NCBI GenBank assembly: GCA_036825755.1
Contig: DAISXR010000050.1
Location: 1 to 25,387 of the forward strand
Reading direction: 5' to 3'
Source: JAJFTV01 sp036825755
GTDB taxonomy: Bacteria > Chloroflexota > Anaerolineae > Anaerolineales > Anaerolineaceae
DNA: 25,387 nucleotides
Position numbers and translations under genes: made by a program. Positions 7,311-15,680 of this stretch are shown here, one piece after another. Numbering within the stretch: position 1 is the stretch's first letter; each line of letters starts with the position of its first letter. Under the pieces are notes generated by a model that did no database searches, was not told the DNA's origin, and saw only the letters and a list, made by a program, of their open reading frames with translations.

Positions 7311-8150
7311 ATGAAAACGAACGATCGTTTGGGGGGCATCCTGGCGATTGTCGCCGCGGTGATGGGTATTGTGGCTCACTTTGTGCTGTTTATCAAGTGG
7401 TATCAAATCGGTATGAGCGCCGAATCAGCGGAACCGGGCTGTGAGATCCTGCTGAAATACATTCACCCCGCGCTGGCCTACATGGGCATTCTGGCGGGCG
7501 CGCTGTTTGCCGTGAGCGCGTACGGCTTCTTCACCCACCGGAACTGGGCTGTGTTCCTTTCGATGATCGCCATTGTGCTGGCGCTGCTCTCGAGCTGGTT
7601 CATCAACGTGCCCTTTATGGCCGCCGATCTGCCGCCGGTTTACTTTCCCATCTTCTGGCCGTATCTGATCCTGTATTTCCTGTTCCTGCGCCTGGTGGCC
7701 GGGGTCTCGTGGAGCCGCACGTTGCTGGCATTGGGCACCGGTATGGCATACATCTTCTGTTTTATGAACGGCGTTTCCAGCACCAGCCGCATCATCACCG
7801 TGGGCGCGCCCATCTTTGTGCTGGTGGATGGCCCACACTGGGCTGCCATGCTGGGCTGGGCGGTGGTGACCATTGGCATCATCCTGCGCCCCGCCGAGTG
7901 GCAGCGTGTGATCGGGTTATGCGCCGCAACAGTTGAACTGATTGTGGGTATCCCGCTGGCTGTGGTGACTGCCGGGGCGCTGGGTCGGTTCTCACTGTTC
8001 GCGCTGGCGCCCATCGCCTGTTTGATCCTGCTGGTGCTGTTCGTCTGGCCGGGGCTGTGGGAACGTCTCACCGGGGCCGCGGCTCACCTGGGCCGTGACT
8101 TGCATCCCACCCCACAGCCGGAGCAGCTCGGCGCAACCGGCAAGCTGTAA
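7311..8150 (+). CDS. 8-TM integral membrane protein of the redox operon
   Basis: 279 aa from the ATG at 7311, chosen because ATGGAGGAAAA sits just upstream; the frame extends further 5' without a comparable signal. About eight membrane helices: ~8-30, 53-75, 80-100, 111-130, 137-155, 174-192, 201-223 and 228-251, with a hydrophilic tail. Histidines lie at or inside helix ends (VAHFVLFIKW, KYIHPALAYM, DGPHWAAMLGW), and could bind haem or a quinone, but no family motif is recognisable. It lies 103 bp after the haem lipoprotein and 78 bp before the oxidase-like gene, all on one strand, so a membrane subunit or assembly partner of the same complex is the natural inference. No function can be given from sequence alone. 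Confidence 0.72.
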   Translation: MKTNDRLGGILAIVAAVMGIVAHFVLFIKWYQIGMSAESAEPGCEILLKYIHPALAYMGILAGALFAVSAYGFFTHRNWAVFLSMIAIVLALLSSWFINVPFMAADLPPVYFPIFWPYLILYFLFLRLVAGVSWSRTLLALGTGMAYIFCFMNGVSSTSRIITVGAPIFVLVDGPHWAAMLGWAVVTIGIILRPAEWQRVIGLCAATVELIVGIPLAVVTAGALGRFSLFALAPIACLILLVLFVWPGLWERLTGAAAHLGRDLHPTPQPEQLGATGKL

Positions 8151-8228
8151 GTATAATTGCATCCAGATTCGAGATTTTCCTGCCGGGTCTGGAACGATTC
8201 TTTTCCTTATTATGATGACGGAGTGTTT

Positions 8229-9713
8229 ATGAAGCAATTGACCGCACGATTTTCCTACCTGTTCAAATCCACCAAAGGGCTGATCCTGGCAGCCATTGCC
8301 ATCTGCGCCCTGATCAGCGCGTTTTTCGGGATGATCTCCGGTCCCATGGCCGACATGGGCATCAAAGACGTCATCGTGCGGGTGTTCGGGTTGAAACTGG
8401 TGGAGGCCGAACGGGAAGGCCGGTTGATCATTTTGTACCATTCCATCGCCATGATTGTGGTGGCCATTGAAACCTACATGATCACCGGTCTGCTGGCCAT
8501 GAAAGAACGTCAGAAGGTGACCATCAACAGCACCATCACCATCGGTTACCTGATGACGGCGATCGGCGGGTTGTCTTTTGCTTACTGGGGGCACAACTGG
8601 GCGATGCACGGTATCTACATCGCCGGGCTGGTCATCATCTTTTTCGCCGGGTGCATGCTGCTGGCGGCTCTGTGGCCCTGGCGCGAAGAATACAAGGTCA
8701 CTGACCGGCAGTACGCGCACTCCCGGGCCGGCTTCAGCATGGAGCGGATCGCCTTTTTTGCCGTTGCGCTTGCCACGCTGATATCCGCGCTGTTCGGGGC
8801 CGTGCCGGGGTCGTATTACGGCAACGGGTTTGAGACTTTTCTGGCTGAAAACGTGGTGCGCGAGCCGTACAAAACCGCGCTCGACCTGGCCGTCATCGGT
8901 CACCTGCACATCATGCTGGCGTTGATCGCGGTGATGTGCGCGCTGATCATCGGGCGCTGGATGGATTTCAAAGGCATCTGGCACAAGCTGGCCATGCCGC
9001 TCATGATCGTCGGCTCGTTTGTGCTTTCCATGGGCACCTGGATGGTGGTGCCGTTTGAAACGGCCGCGCATTTCATCATCTACGGCGGATCCACGCTGGC
9101 CATGCTGGGCGCGCTGTTTCTGGTGATTTACTCCTGGCGAAAACTGATCCGGGACGGGTTGCAGCGCAAGGGTCTTCAAAAAGGGAATTTCCTGCAAGGG
9201 CTTTCCGCGCTGCTGTCAGACCCGCTCAAGTTTGGCGCCACGTGGCAGATGGTGTTTATGAACTTCACGGTCAGCGGCGTGGGCATCTTTGTGGCGGTCA
9301 AGCTGGATGAAATTTTCCGCGTCTGGCAGTTCACCGATGAACGGGGCATTCTCACCGGTCACTGGCACATTCTGGCCACCCTGACCGCCACCATTTTACT
9401 GATGTACTATGCCGATCTGGCCGGTCTGCGCGGCAAAACCCGCCGGTGGTTCGGCTGGCTGCTGATCATCTTCTCGGATCTGGCGTTTGGCGCGGTGACG
9501 TTGTACGAGATGCGCCGGTTGATTGTGCCGGAGGCCACGCAACAGCCGCTGGTCAACCTGACCACTTTGCTCGGGGATATTGGGCTGGGCACGGTGCTGT
9601 TGATTTTAGCCGCCTTGATGGTCTGGCGGCTGATCGATCTGTTCAAGAAAAACGGACGCTGGTCGGCGGAGGTCACAGAACGGCTGAATCCTCATGAGGA
9701 GGTGAACCAGTGA
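8229..9713 (+). CDS. Divergent haem-copper-oxidase-subunit-I-like 12-TM protein
   Basis: 494 aa from the ATG at 8229 (GGAG five bases upstream; GTG 8223 also possible). About twelve helices fall into three similar four-helix units (~15-150, ~172-305, ~336-470), the pseudo-threefold plan of haem-copper oxidase subunit I. The second helix of each unit carries histidines: H71 (ILYHSIAM), H225/H227 (VIGHLHIML) and H378/H380 (LTGHWHILA). These equal the helix 2, 6 and 10 ligand positions: H71 and H380 would bind a low-spin haem, H378 a high-spin haem and H225 or H227 a second metal. The helix-7 His-His pair of CuB/FeB is missing; extra histidines occur at 122, 127 and 281. The stop overlaps the next gene by four bases. 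A haem-binding membrane oxidoreductase is a strong inference; the substrate (O2, NO, other) is unknown. Confidence 0.68.
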   Translation: MKQLTARFSYLFKSTKGLILAAIAICALISAFFGMISGPMADMGIKDVIVRVFGLKLVEAEREGRLIILYHSIAMIVVAIETYMITGLLAMKERQKVTINSTITIGYLMTAIGGLSFAYWGHNWAMHGIYIAGLVIIFFAGCMLLAALWPWREEYKVTDRQYAHSRAGFSMERIAFFAVALATLISALFGAVPGSYYGNGFETFLAENVVREPYKTALDLAVIGHLHIMLALIAVMCALIIGRWMDFKGIWHKLAMPLMIVGSFVLSMGTWMVVPFETAAHFIIYGGSTLAMLGALFLVIYSWRKLIRDGLQRKGLQKGNFLQGLSALLSDPLKFGATWQMVFMNFTVSGVGIFVAVKLDEIFRVWQFTDERGILTGHWHILATLTATILLMYYADLAGLRGKTRRWFGWLLIIFSDLAFGAVTLYEMRRLIVPEATQQPLVNLTTLLGDIGLGTVLLILAALMVWRLIDLFKKNGRWSAEVTERLNPHEEVNQ

Positions 9714-10615
9714 CCCGGCGAATCACCCTGCTGACCGTTTTGATGGCTTTGATGATCTTGACCGCCTGCCAGCCGGTAGATCTGAACGCGCCTGCCCCTG
9801 TGTTTGACACCGGTGTCGATCCCGACGCCTGGGCGCTCATCCCGGCCGGTGAATTTCTGGAAGGGCAGTTCAACCACCCGGCGGTGATCGATTATGATTA
9901 CGAGATGATGGTGACGGATGTGACCAACCAGCAGTACGCGGCCTTCCTGAACGTAGCCCTGACCGACGGCAGCGTCCGTTTGGACGGCGCTGCGGTGGTT
10001 GGTTACTACCCTGGGGATGAATTTCACCAGGGCCGGCATGAGAATCGCATTGACGCCGGTGACTATCTTTACATCCCGGTAGATGACCCGGCTTTACGGC
10101 TGGATTTGAACGGCGAAACGTTCACTGCCCAGGAGTTGTGGGGCAACCACCCCGTCACCATGGTCTCCTGGTTTGGCGCGGCCGCCTACTGCCAGTATTA
10201 CGGCTGGCGTCTGCCCACCGAGCAGGAATGGGAAAAGGCAGCCCGCGGAACCGATGGCCGCGCCTATCCGTGGGGCGACAGCGTGGGGCGCAACAACGCC
10301 AATTACCACGCCAGTCGCGATCCGTTTGAGGACATGCGCACGTTTGGCTCACGCACCACCCCGGTGGGTTTTTACAACGGGAGTGCTTACGCCGGCTACC
10401 AGACGGCTGATTCCGCCAGCCCGTACGGCCTGTACGATATGGCCGGCAACGTATGGCAATGGACGGCAGACGTGTATGAAGGTACCCATTACCGTTATAT
10501 GCGCGGCGGCAGTAAAGACGTGTATGAGAACAATCTGCGCGTGTGGGCGCGCAACAGCGCCGGACCCGATTACACCAGCCCGGCCGCCGGTTTCCGCTGC
10601 GTGAGGGAGCCATAA
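9710..10615 (+). CDS. FGE/SUMF1-fold lipoprotein without catalytic cysteines
   Basis: 301 aa starting at GTG 9710, which overlaps the stop of the upstream gene (GTGA) behind GAGGAGGTG, so the two are translationally coupled. The signal peptide ends at lipobox LTAC with Cys20. The rest is a formylglycine-generating-enzyme (FGE-sulfatase) domain: DAWALIPAGEFLEG, VTDVTNQQYAAFLN, HPVTMVSWFGAAAYCQYYGW, RLPTEQEWEKAARGTDGRAY, PWGD, GLYDMAGNVWQWTADVYEG, RGGSKD and a C-terminal AAGFRCVREP. The cysteine pair that oxidises the substrate cysteine in true FGE is absent (the segment reads SKDVYENNLRVWARNSAG), so formylglycine formation is not expected. Related non-catalytic members accompany redox enzymes, for example NirV beside copper nitrite reductase. 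A structural or maturation role outside the membrane is likely. Confidence 0.88.
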   Translation: MTRRITLLTVLMALMILTACQPVDLNAPAPVFDTGVDPDAWALIPAGEFLEGQFNHPAVIDYDYEMMVTDVTNQQYAAFLNVALTDGSVRLDGAAVVGYYPGDEFHQGRHENRIDAGDYLYIPVDDPALRLDLNGETFTAQELWGNHPVTMVSWFGAAAYCQYYGWRLPTEQEWEKAARGTDGRAYPWGDSVGRNNANYHASRDPFEDMRTFGSRTTPVGFYNGSAYAGYQTADSASPYGLYDMAGNVWQWTADVYEGTHYRYMRGGSKDVYENNLRVWARNSAGPDYTSPAAGFRCVREP

Positions 10616-10644
10616 CAGTAAGCCGAGTTTGTAAAGGAGACGGT

Positions 10645-11508
10645 TTGAAAACACTCACACAAAAAGCCCGCCTGTACTGGAAACTGATCAAAAGCCTGCA
10701 AACCGGCCTGTTAATGATCACCGGTCTGGCCGGTTACATGAGCGCGAAATGCCCCATCTTTCACCTTCCCACCCTGTTCGCCCTCACCGGCAGCCTGTTC
10801 CTGTCAATCAGCGGTAGCACCATCCTCAACATGGTGTGGGACAGCGACATTGACTCGCTTATGCAGCGCACCTCCCGTCGTCCGCTGCCCTCCGGCGAAG
10901 TGAGCAAACTGGAGGCATCCATGGTCGGCGGGCTGCTCGGGCTGCTGGGCATCGGCTGGGCCATTTTGATCGACCTCAACTTTGGCCTGCTGATCGCCGC
11001 CGGCGTGTTCTTCGATGTGATTATCTACACGGTACTGCTGAAACGACGAACCCCGTACGCCATTTTGATCGGCGGGCTGGCAGGCGGCATGCCGGCACTG
11101 GCCGGGCGCACCCTGGCCGTGGGCAGTGTCGATCTGGTGGGCTTGCTGCTGATGCTGGGTGTTCTGCTGTGGATCCCCACCCATATTATGACCTTCAGCA
11201 TCAAATACCAGGCCGATTATGCGCAGGCCGGCATTCCCACCTTCCCCTCTCTGTACGGCGTGAAAGCGACCCGCCGGATCGTGGCTGTATCCACTATTCT
11301 GGCGGTGTTGGTGCTGTTTACCGTCGGACGCTGGATCGGTCTGTCGGCATCGCTGCTCACCGGTCTGGGTGTGGTGGGCGCGCTACTGTCCCTTCTTGTT
11401 TTACTCAGCCTGTTTGAATCGCACGCGCGCCTGAACACCGTGCTGTATAAAGGCGCGTCGGTTTACATGCTGGCTTCCATGATTCTCATCATTGCGCAAG
11501 CCTGGTAG
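10645..11508 (+). CDS. ctaB: Haem O synthase-like UbiA prenyltransferase
   Basis: 287 aa from TTG 10645, chosen because AAAGGAGA precedes it; the frame also runs upstream inside the previous gene without a signal. UbiA-superfamily membrane protein with ~8-9 helices. The first Asp-rich motif reads N62-M-V-W-D66-S-D68-I-D70-SLMQRTSRRPLPSG, the form specific to protoheme IX farnesyltransferase (CtaB/CyoE: N-x3-D-x-D-x-D..M.RT..RP.P). The second region has YTVLLKRRTPYAILIGGLAG, GMPALAG and WIPTHIMTFSIKYQADYAQA with G-I-P-T-F-P, again the CtaB layout including the conserved His. CtaB adds a farnesyl group to haem b to make haem O, used only by haem-copper oxidases. Its place four genes into this operon is strong support for an oxidase-like core at 8229-9713. 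It could serve a variant haem. Confidence 0.85.
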   Translation: MKTLTQKARLYWKLIKSLQTGLLMITGLAGYMSAKCPIFHLPTLFALTGSLFLSISGSTILNMVWDSDIDSLMQRTSRRPLPSGEVSKLEASMVGGLLGLLGIGWAILIDLNFGLLIAAGVFFDVIIYTVLLKRRTPYAILIGGLAGGMPALAGRTLAVGSVDLVGLLLMLGVLLWIPTHIMTFSIKYQADYAQAGIPTFPSLYGVKATRRIVAVSTILAVLVLFTVGRWIGLSASLLTGLGVVGALLSLLVLLSLFESHARLNTVLYKGASVYMLASMILIIAQAW

Positions 11509-11540
11509 GTCACTTTCATCCATCCCCTGGAGGAAACGAT

Positions 11541-12254
11541 ATGAGACCCAAGTTATCCCGTTTTCTGCGCCTCATCACCATCATTTTGCTCAGTCTGACC
11601 GCCGCCATGACCCTGCTGGGCGGCGTGGGCACCACCTGCGTGGCCTTCAAAGCTGAAGAGTTTGGCCCGCGCATGGCTGCGCTGATACCGGTCAAACCGG
11701 TGTTTCAGGTGCTGGTGTTCGTCTCCATCGCCGCGGCCGTGTTCGGTATCTACAGCATTGTCCGGCTGGCTAAAAACCGCCCCGGCGCCTTCAACCAGAC
11801 CGCGATCTTCCTTCTGGTCGGCGCGGTTTCGTCTGCGGTGCAGTATTACTACTCGTTCACCCTGCGTGGCAGCACGGCGCCTAACAGCATGCGCCTGTAT
11901 CTCACCGTGTTCACCCTGGTGGTGTTTCTGCTGATGCGCTTGCTGAAGCTATTTGGCCGCGGCGGAGTCGAACCGGGCAAAGGTTCAACCGGCGCCATGC
12001 GGGCAGCCGGCGGGGCAGCATTCGTCCTGTCAGGGCTCACCGTGCTCACCACCCCCTGGTGGGCGGCTTCTACACACTGGATCAATAATATGAATACGGT
12101 CAACGTGCTGTTCTGGCCGCTGGTGACTGTGGGTGCCGGTATGGTTTTGTGCGGCGGATGGATGCTGCTGGGGTTGAAAGCGCGTATGCCTAAACGAAAA
12201 GCCGCGCAGGCAGCTGAAGAGCGCGGCGGGGTGAAGTATCAGACAGCCCTGTAA
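11541..12254 (+). CDS. 6-TM membrane protein closing the redox operon
   Basis: 237 aa; ATG preceded by CTGGAGGAAACG, 32 bp after the prenyltransferase. Six predicted helices: ~9-36, 50-75, 86-108, 119-141, 154-176, 188-211, with a basic, cytoplasmic-looking tail (KARMPKRKAAQAAEERGG). A cysteine lies at the end of helix 1 (GGVGTTCVAF) and a Tyr-Tyr-Tyr cluster in helix 3 (AVQYYYSF); 'TPWWAASTHW' closes helix 5. No known family motif is visible. It is the last gene before the terminator at 12301. A small subunit or assembly factor of the same complex is inferred only from position. Confidence 0.7.
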   Translation: MRPKLSRFLRLITIILLSLTAAMTLLGGVGTTCVAFKAEEFGPRMAALIPVKPVFQVLVFVSIAAAVFGIYSIVRLAKNRPGAFNQTAIFLLVGAVSSAVQYYYSFTLRGSTAPNSMRLYLTVFTLVVFLLMRLLKLFGRGGVEPGKGSTGAMRAAGGAAFVLSGLTVLTTPWWAASTHWINNMNTVNVLFWPLVTVGAGMVLCGGWMLLGLKARMPKRKAAQAAEERGGVKYQTAL

Positions 12255-12300
12255 AGCTGCCCGGCTGCCCTTCAAAGCAGAACTATTTTTGTTTGCTATT

Positions 12301-12334
12301 AAAATCCCCCATTGAACGGGGGATTTTGCTTTTA
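12301..12334. terminator. Bidirectional intrinsic terminator after the redox operon
   Basis: AAAATCCCCC, loop ATTGAAC, GGGGGATTTT: ten perfect stem pairs, followed by GCTTTTAT on the plus strand and by TTTTAATAG on the minus strand. It lies between the converging 11541-12254 gene and the GNAT gene and should stop both. Confidence 0.88.
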
Positions 12335-12353
12335 TCGTTTAATTTTTACAGGG

Positions 12354-12779
12354 TTACAGCTCTTTGGTGAGAAAATGACGGGTATACCCGGCTGGAAACC
12401 CGGGCAGCTCGCCAAACAGGCGATAGCCGTGCTGCCGGTAAAACTCAGGCGCCTGAAAACTGAAGGTATCCAGAAAAACATTTTTGGCCCCGTGCGAGCG
12501 GGCTTCATCCTCAATGGCGGTCAGCAACTGGTGACCCAGTCCCTGCCCGCGCAGATCCTCCGGGATCCACATCAAATCAATGTGCAGCCAATCCCAAAAG
12601 ATCTCGCCGATGACCCCGCCCACAATGGTCTGATCCGCGGAACGAAGGGCAAAACACACCCGCCGGAAATTTTCATCGCCGGCATATTGATCATTGAATT
12701 GCTGTAACCCCTTGCCGATGATCTCCCACGCCGCTTCTTCAGGTTTTTCCACATAAATAACTTCAAAAGGGATATCCAT
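12354..12779 (-). CDS. GNAT-family N-acetyltransferase
   Basis: 141 aa. The GNAT fold is clear: VGGVIGEIFWDWLHIDLMWI (beta4), the acetyl-CoA pyrophosphate loop PEDLRGQGLGHQLLTAIEDE (R/Q-x-x-G-x-G/A), then AKNVFLDTFSFQAPEFYRQH (beta5 and alpha4) and GYRLFGELPGFPAGYTRHFL. The single domain has the family's normal length. Acceptor unknown; the short form with 'FQAPEFYRQHGYRLFGEL' is common among small-molecule or antibiotic-type acetyltransferases. A weak AAGGCAGG precedes the ATG. Its 3' end faces the redox operon terminator. No functional link with neighbours can be drawn. Confidence 0.87.
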   Translation of the reverse strand: MDIPFEVIYVEKPEEAAWEIIGKGLQQFNDQYAGDENFRRVCFALRSADQTIVGGVIGEIFWDWLHIDLMWIPEDLRGQGLGHQLLTAIEDEARSHGAKNVFLDTFSFQAPEFYRQHGYRLFGELPGFPAGYTRHFLTKEL

Positions 12780-12835
12780 CTTTTCGTGCCTGCCTTTCCA
12801 GAAAAATTATCCGTTACGCAAACAGCATACATCTT

Positions 12836-14302
12836 TTACGGGCTGATATCAAATGGGATGGGCGTGATTTTTTCAAGGCACTCCGCCTTCACCGCTTTGG
12901 GATCACCCAGTTCAATATACTCTGTCAGCACGTCACCGCTGCAGGCCCAATCCGTTCGAAAATGCGCGCGATAAGGCTCGAATAAGGTCCGGCTGTTGGT
13001 GTAATATTTGGCGGCATCGGCTACATTTGCTGGCGGGTTTTGCGGGTCTTCCTCGGTATTCAAAATCAGCACAGGTACATTCGTCACCAGCGGGGCTGCG
13101 TACATGGCCTGTGGTTCAGGCGCGGGCATTGCCGGGCATAATTGCTCAAACATCCCCGCCTGCTCTACCTGCGCCGCGAGGAAATAGCTTCCCGCTCCGT
13201 TTTGGTTCACCTGATCCATACGGTAAAGCGCCCACGGTTCAGTGCATAAAATATTGATGGGCATGGCCTGTTGCATTACACTGATCTTCAATGGTCTGAT
13301 CACGCTCATATAAAACCCTGCGATTTCATCCCAATCGTCTTCGGCTGCGGCGAGGTGGACAAGACGGGGAATACCCGCGGCGGTATCGGCCCCCATTAAC
13401 ATATAGTGGATGACATTGGCAAACACATCTGGTGTGATAACAAAGTTTTGCTTTCCCACGGCATCCCATTGCGATGACTGCGCCGGTTCAGTTGCCAATC
13501 GCGTTTGAATTACCTCAAATTCGCTTTTCAGATCAGGAAACGCTTCTTTACATGACACATCCTGTTCACAGCGTGAAAAAACCAAATCCAATGCCCGTTG
13601 ACTGCTGTCGGCAAAATGCTCAAAGATGGGCACTTCCAGCAAAGTACCGCGCAGGATAGCGGCTGTGCGTACGGTATCGGGGTGTTCATTGAGATACACC
13701 TGCACCACAGTGGCACCATATGACTCGCCGGCAATATTAATCTTTTCATAGCCCAGCGCCTGCCGTACATCGTTCACATCATCCGCATAGGTTTTGGTGG
13801 TGTACCAGCGCAGATCCGCGTCCAGACCTTTCAAACAGGCATCGTAGTACAGCGCCAGTTTCTCACCCTCAAGCCCCGAGATATCTTCAAACGCCGGGCA
13901 GATTAAAGGGTTTGAACCGCCCGCTCCGCGTTGATCCACCAGCACAATATCACGCGTTCTGTTCAGGCTGCTCAACTCGGTTTTGAACCATGACGCGTTC
14001 CCGGTTGCCATACCGCCCGGTCCGCCTGCAAAATAAAACAGCGGATCCGTCGCGGACTGGTCTCCCGTGGCCGGCAGGACGACGATGTTCAGTTCGATCT
14101 TCGGCCCTTTCCCTGCCGCACGGTTCTCGTAGACCCTAAGCTTCCCGCACAGGGCTGACGCACCGTTGATCGAGCAATCGGTTAACCTGATTTTTTGACT
14201 TCCGAAGTCGACCAGACCATCGCAAGCGGAGAGTAACATTGAAACCAAAAGAATATAGATGGGAACTTCGGCATGCCGAAGCAGCTTAAAATCATGTTTC
14301 AT
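12836..14302 (-). CDS. Exported alpha/beta hydrolase, TAP/prolyl aminopeptidase-like lipoprotein
   Basis: 488 aa from the ATG at 14302, which has TTGAGG upstream; an ATG 15 bp earlier is possible. A hydrophobic N-terminus ends in LLSAC (lipobox), so the protein is probably a membrane-anchored lipoprotein. The alpha/beta-hydrolase motifs match the tripeptidyl-aminopeptidase (SlpD/E, S33) group: oxyanion region FYFAGGPGG, DIVLVDQRGAGGSNPLICP, the nucleophile elbow AGESYGA with Ser194, the Asp strand VPVLILNTEEDPQNPP, and a C-terminal His segment (YRAHFRTDWACSGDVLTEYI). Conserved cysteines (LICPAF, ILCTEPW, FEQLCPA, WACSG) suggest disulfides outside the cytoplasm. It probably removes N-terminal residues from extracellular peptides. 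Next to it on the same strand lies an M24 peptidase, giving a plausible peptide-use pair. Confidence 0.85.
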   Translation of the reverse strand: MKHDFKLLRHAEVPIYILLVSMLLSACDGLVDFGSQKIRLTDCSINGASALCGKLRVYENRAAGKGPKIELNIVVLPATGDQSATDPLFYFAGGPGGMATGNASWFKTELSSLNRTRDIVLVDQRGAGGSNPLICPAFEDISGLEGEKLALYYDACLKGLDADLRWYTTKTYADDVNDVRQALGYEKINIAGESYGATVVQVYLNEHPDTVRTAAILRGTLLEVPIFEHFADSSQRALDLVFSRCEQDVSCKEAFPDLKSEFEVIQTRLATEPAQSSQWDAVGKQNFVITPDVFANVIHYMLMGADTAAGIPRLVHLAAAEDDWDEIAGFYMSVIRPLKISVMQQAMPINILCTEPWALYRMDQVNQNGAGSYFLAAQVEQAGMFEQLCPAMPAPEPQAMYAAPLVTNVPVLILNTEEDPQNPPANVADAAKYYTNSRTLFEPYRAHFRTDWACSGDVLTEYIELGDPKAVKAECLEKITPIPFDISP

Positions 14303-14350
14303 TGACGCCTCAATCATTAAATTAGTAATGGTCAGTTTGCTAACGCCAGT

Positions 14351-15601
14351 TTATATCAGATGAAATTCCGTCTGGCGTCCGTTGATCAGCGCGCAGCCGT
14401 CTTTTGTAAACTGCACCATTTGCTCCGTCTGGCACCCCACGCGCTGGTTATTCCACTCCGGAACGGTGCCCAGATGCGCCAGTTCCATGGCAAAACAGGT
14501 GTTGTACTCCAGTTTCACATCTCCCCTGCCCGCGATGGGCGATTGATCCCAGGGAAGACCGATAACCGGACCGGGCTCATGCACGAAAAGACCCAGTGAA
14601 TGTGAAAAAATGTACGGTGATGAAATGTTGGCTTCCTTTGCAGCAGACTGGATGTTCTCCAACAGTTGATTGCCGCTAAGCCCGTGCTGGAATTCTCTCA
14701 TGAAGATATCCTGCAGGCGGTTGCTCGTCGCCAGCAGGCGCTTCAGTCCATCCGGGGCATCGCTTTCACCCGTATGCCTTACATACGCCAGTTCCTGATG
14801 ATCGGTGAACAGGCCGAGATAGCGGATTCCCACGTCGCAGACCAAAAGGTCTCCTCTGCGGAGAATCCGGTCTGCGGCGGGGTACTTTTTTGCCTCCAGA
14901 TCACTTCTCTGTAAAGAGTAATACGGTTTGAAGGACTGTTCCAGATGGTTCTGCGCGCAGATCTGCCAGAAGGCCCACTCGAGGTCGTCCAGTGTGGTTT
15001 GATCCGGAATGGCTGCGGCATACACCTGTGTAATGATGCGGCGGGCCAGGGAGACGATGGATGGGTAAAGATCCAGTTCCTCCCCGGTCAAAGTCATCCC
15101 CCACAAGGTGCAGGCGGTCTCAGCGCTCACCAGGCGGCTGATGTATATTTCAGGCATATTTCGGACGAGCTGGTGATAAAGGGTGTGGGTCAAACCGCCG
15201 GCAGCCCAATTGACATCGCCAATATTGATACCGATTCTTTTCGGGTCGCGCTCTTCGATGATATGGCTGAGAAGACGCCACTGATCCGGGGGATTACCGC
15301 CCCTCCACGGTTTTTGATACAGATCATGTGTATCGGTCATGGACAGGTTGATCTTTTCGATCCCGCACTCTTTCCCCTGATCAAAAAAGATCAGAATTTG
15401 CAGAACTTTTGGCCAGGTATCCATGGGGATCATCGTTTTGTAGATCGGATCCAGGGCATCCTCCTGACAGATGATCAGCCACATATCCATTTCGGCTTCC
15501 CGCATGGCGCGCGGCAGGATTTGATCGAGACGTGTGCGCAGGATTTCGGTGGTGATTTCCACCTGCTTCCGGATCGGCAAGACATCAGGCAAAGTGAACA
15601 T
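14351..15601 (-). CDS. M24-family metallopeptidase (Xaa-Pro peptidase-like)
   Basis: 416 aa from the ATG at 15601, chosen for the GAGGAACTATC ribosome binding site; a start 33 bp upstream adds only a basic tail. N-terminal creatinase-like domain (~1-160), then a pita-bread domain. Metal ligands of the M24 site are visible: two Asp in VCDVGIRYLGLFTDHQELAY, His in FSHSLGLFVHEPG, Glu in CFAMELAHLG and Glu in GCQTEQMVQFTKDG. Family members cleave Xaa-Pro bonds or related substrates (prolidase, aminopeptidase P), while some are creatinase-like; the exact substrate is uncertain. The product appears cytoplasmic. It ends 49 bp before the start of the exported hydrolase and may be co-transcribed with it. 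Confidence 0.87.
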   Translation of the reverse strand: MFTLPDVLPIRKQVEITTEILRTRLDQILPRAMREAEMDMWLIICQEDALDPIYKTMIPMDTWPKVLQILIFFDQGKECGIEKINLSMTDTHDLYQKPWRGGNPPDQWRLLSHIIEERDPKRIGINIGDVNWAAGGLTHTLYHQLVRNMPEIYISRLVSAETACTLWGMTLTGEELDLYPSIVSLARRIITQVYAAAIPDQTTLDDLEWAFWQICAQNHLEQSFKPYYSLQRSDLEAKKYPAADRILRRGDLLVCDVGIRYLGLFTDHQELAYVRHTGESDAPDGLKRLLATSNRLQDIFMREFQHGLSGNQLLENIQSAAKEANISSPYIFSHSLGLFVHEPGPVIGLPWDQSPIAGRGDVKLEYNTCFAMELAHLGTVPEWNNQRVGCQTEQMVQFTKDGCALINGRQTEFHLI

Positions 15602-15680
15602 GATAGTTCCTCGCTGGGTGATTCTTTTTTTCACGACGGGATTTTCAAAGATTCTAATACTAAATTGACCGATTCGTTTC

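Noticed and set aside
7992..9197. A 401-codon open frame on the minus strand opposite the oxidase-like gene
   Set aside because: It is rich in His, Gln, Asp and Gly with no domain pattern, as expected from the reverse complement of a GC-rich membrane-protein gene; the plus-strand gene has clear helices, motifs and a ribosome binding site.
10155..10721. A 188-codon minus-strand frame opposite the FGE-like gene
   Set aside because: Arg- and Cys-rich composition typical of an antisense shadow; it crosses two well-supported plus-strand genes.
15665..15670. TTGACC as -35 box of the ATPase promoter
   Set aside because: Only 10 bp separate it from TATAAT, too short for a sigma-70-type promoter.
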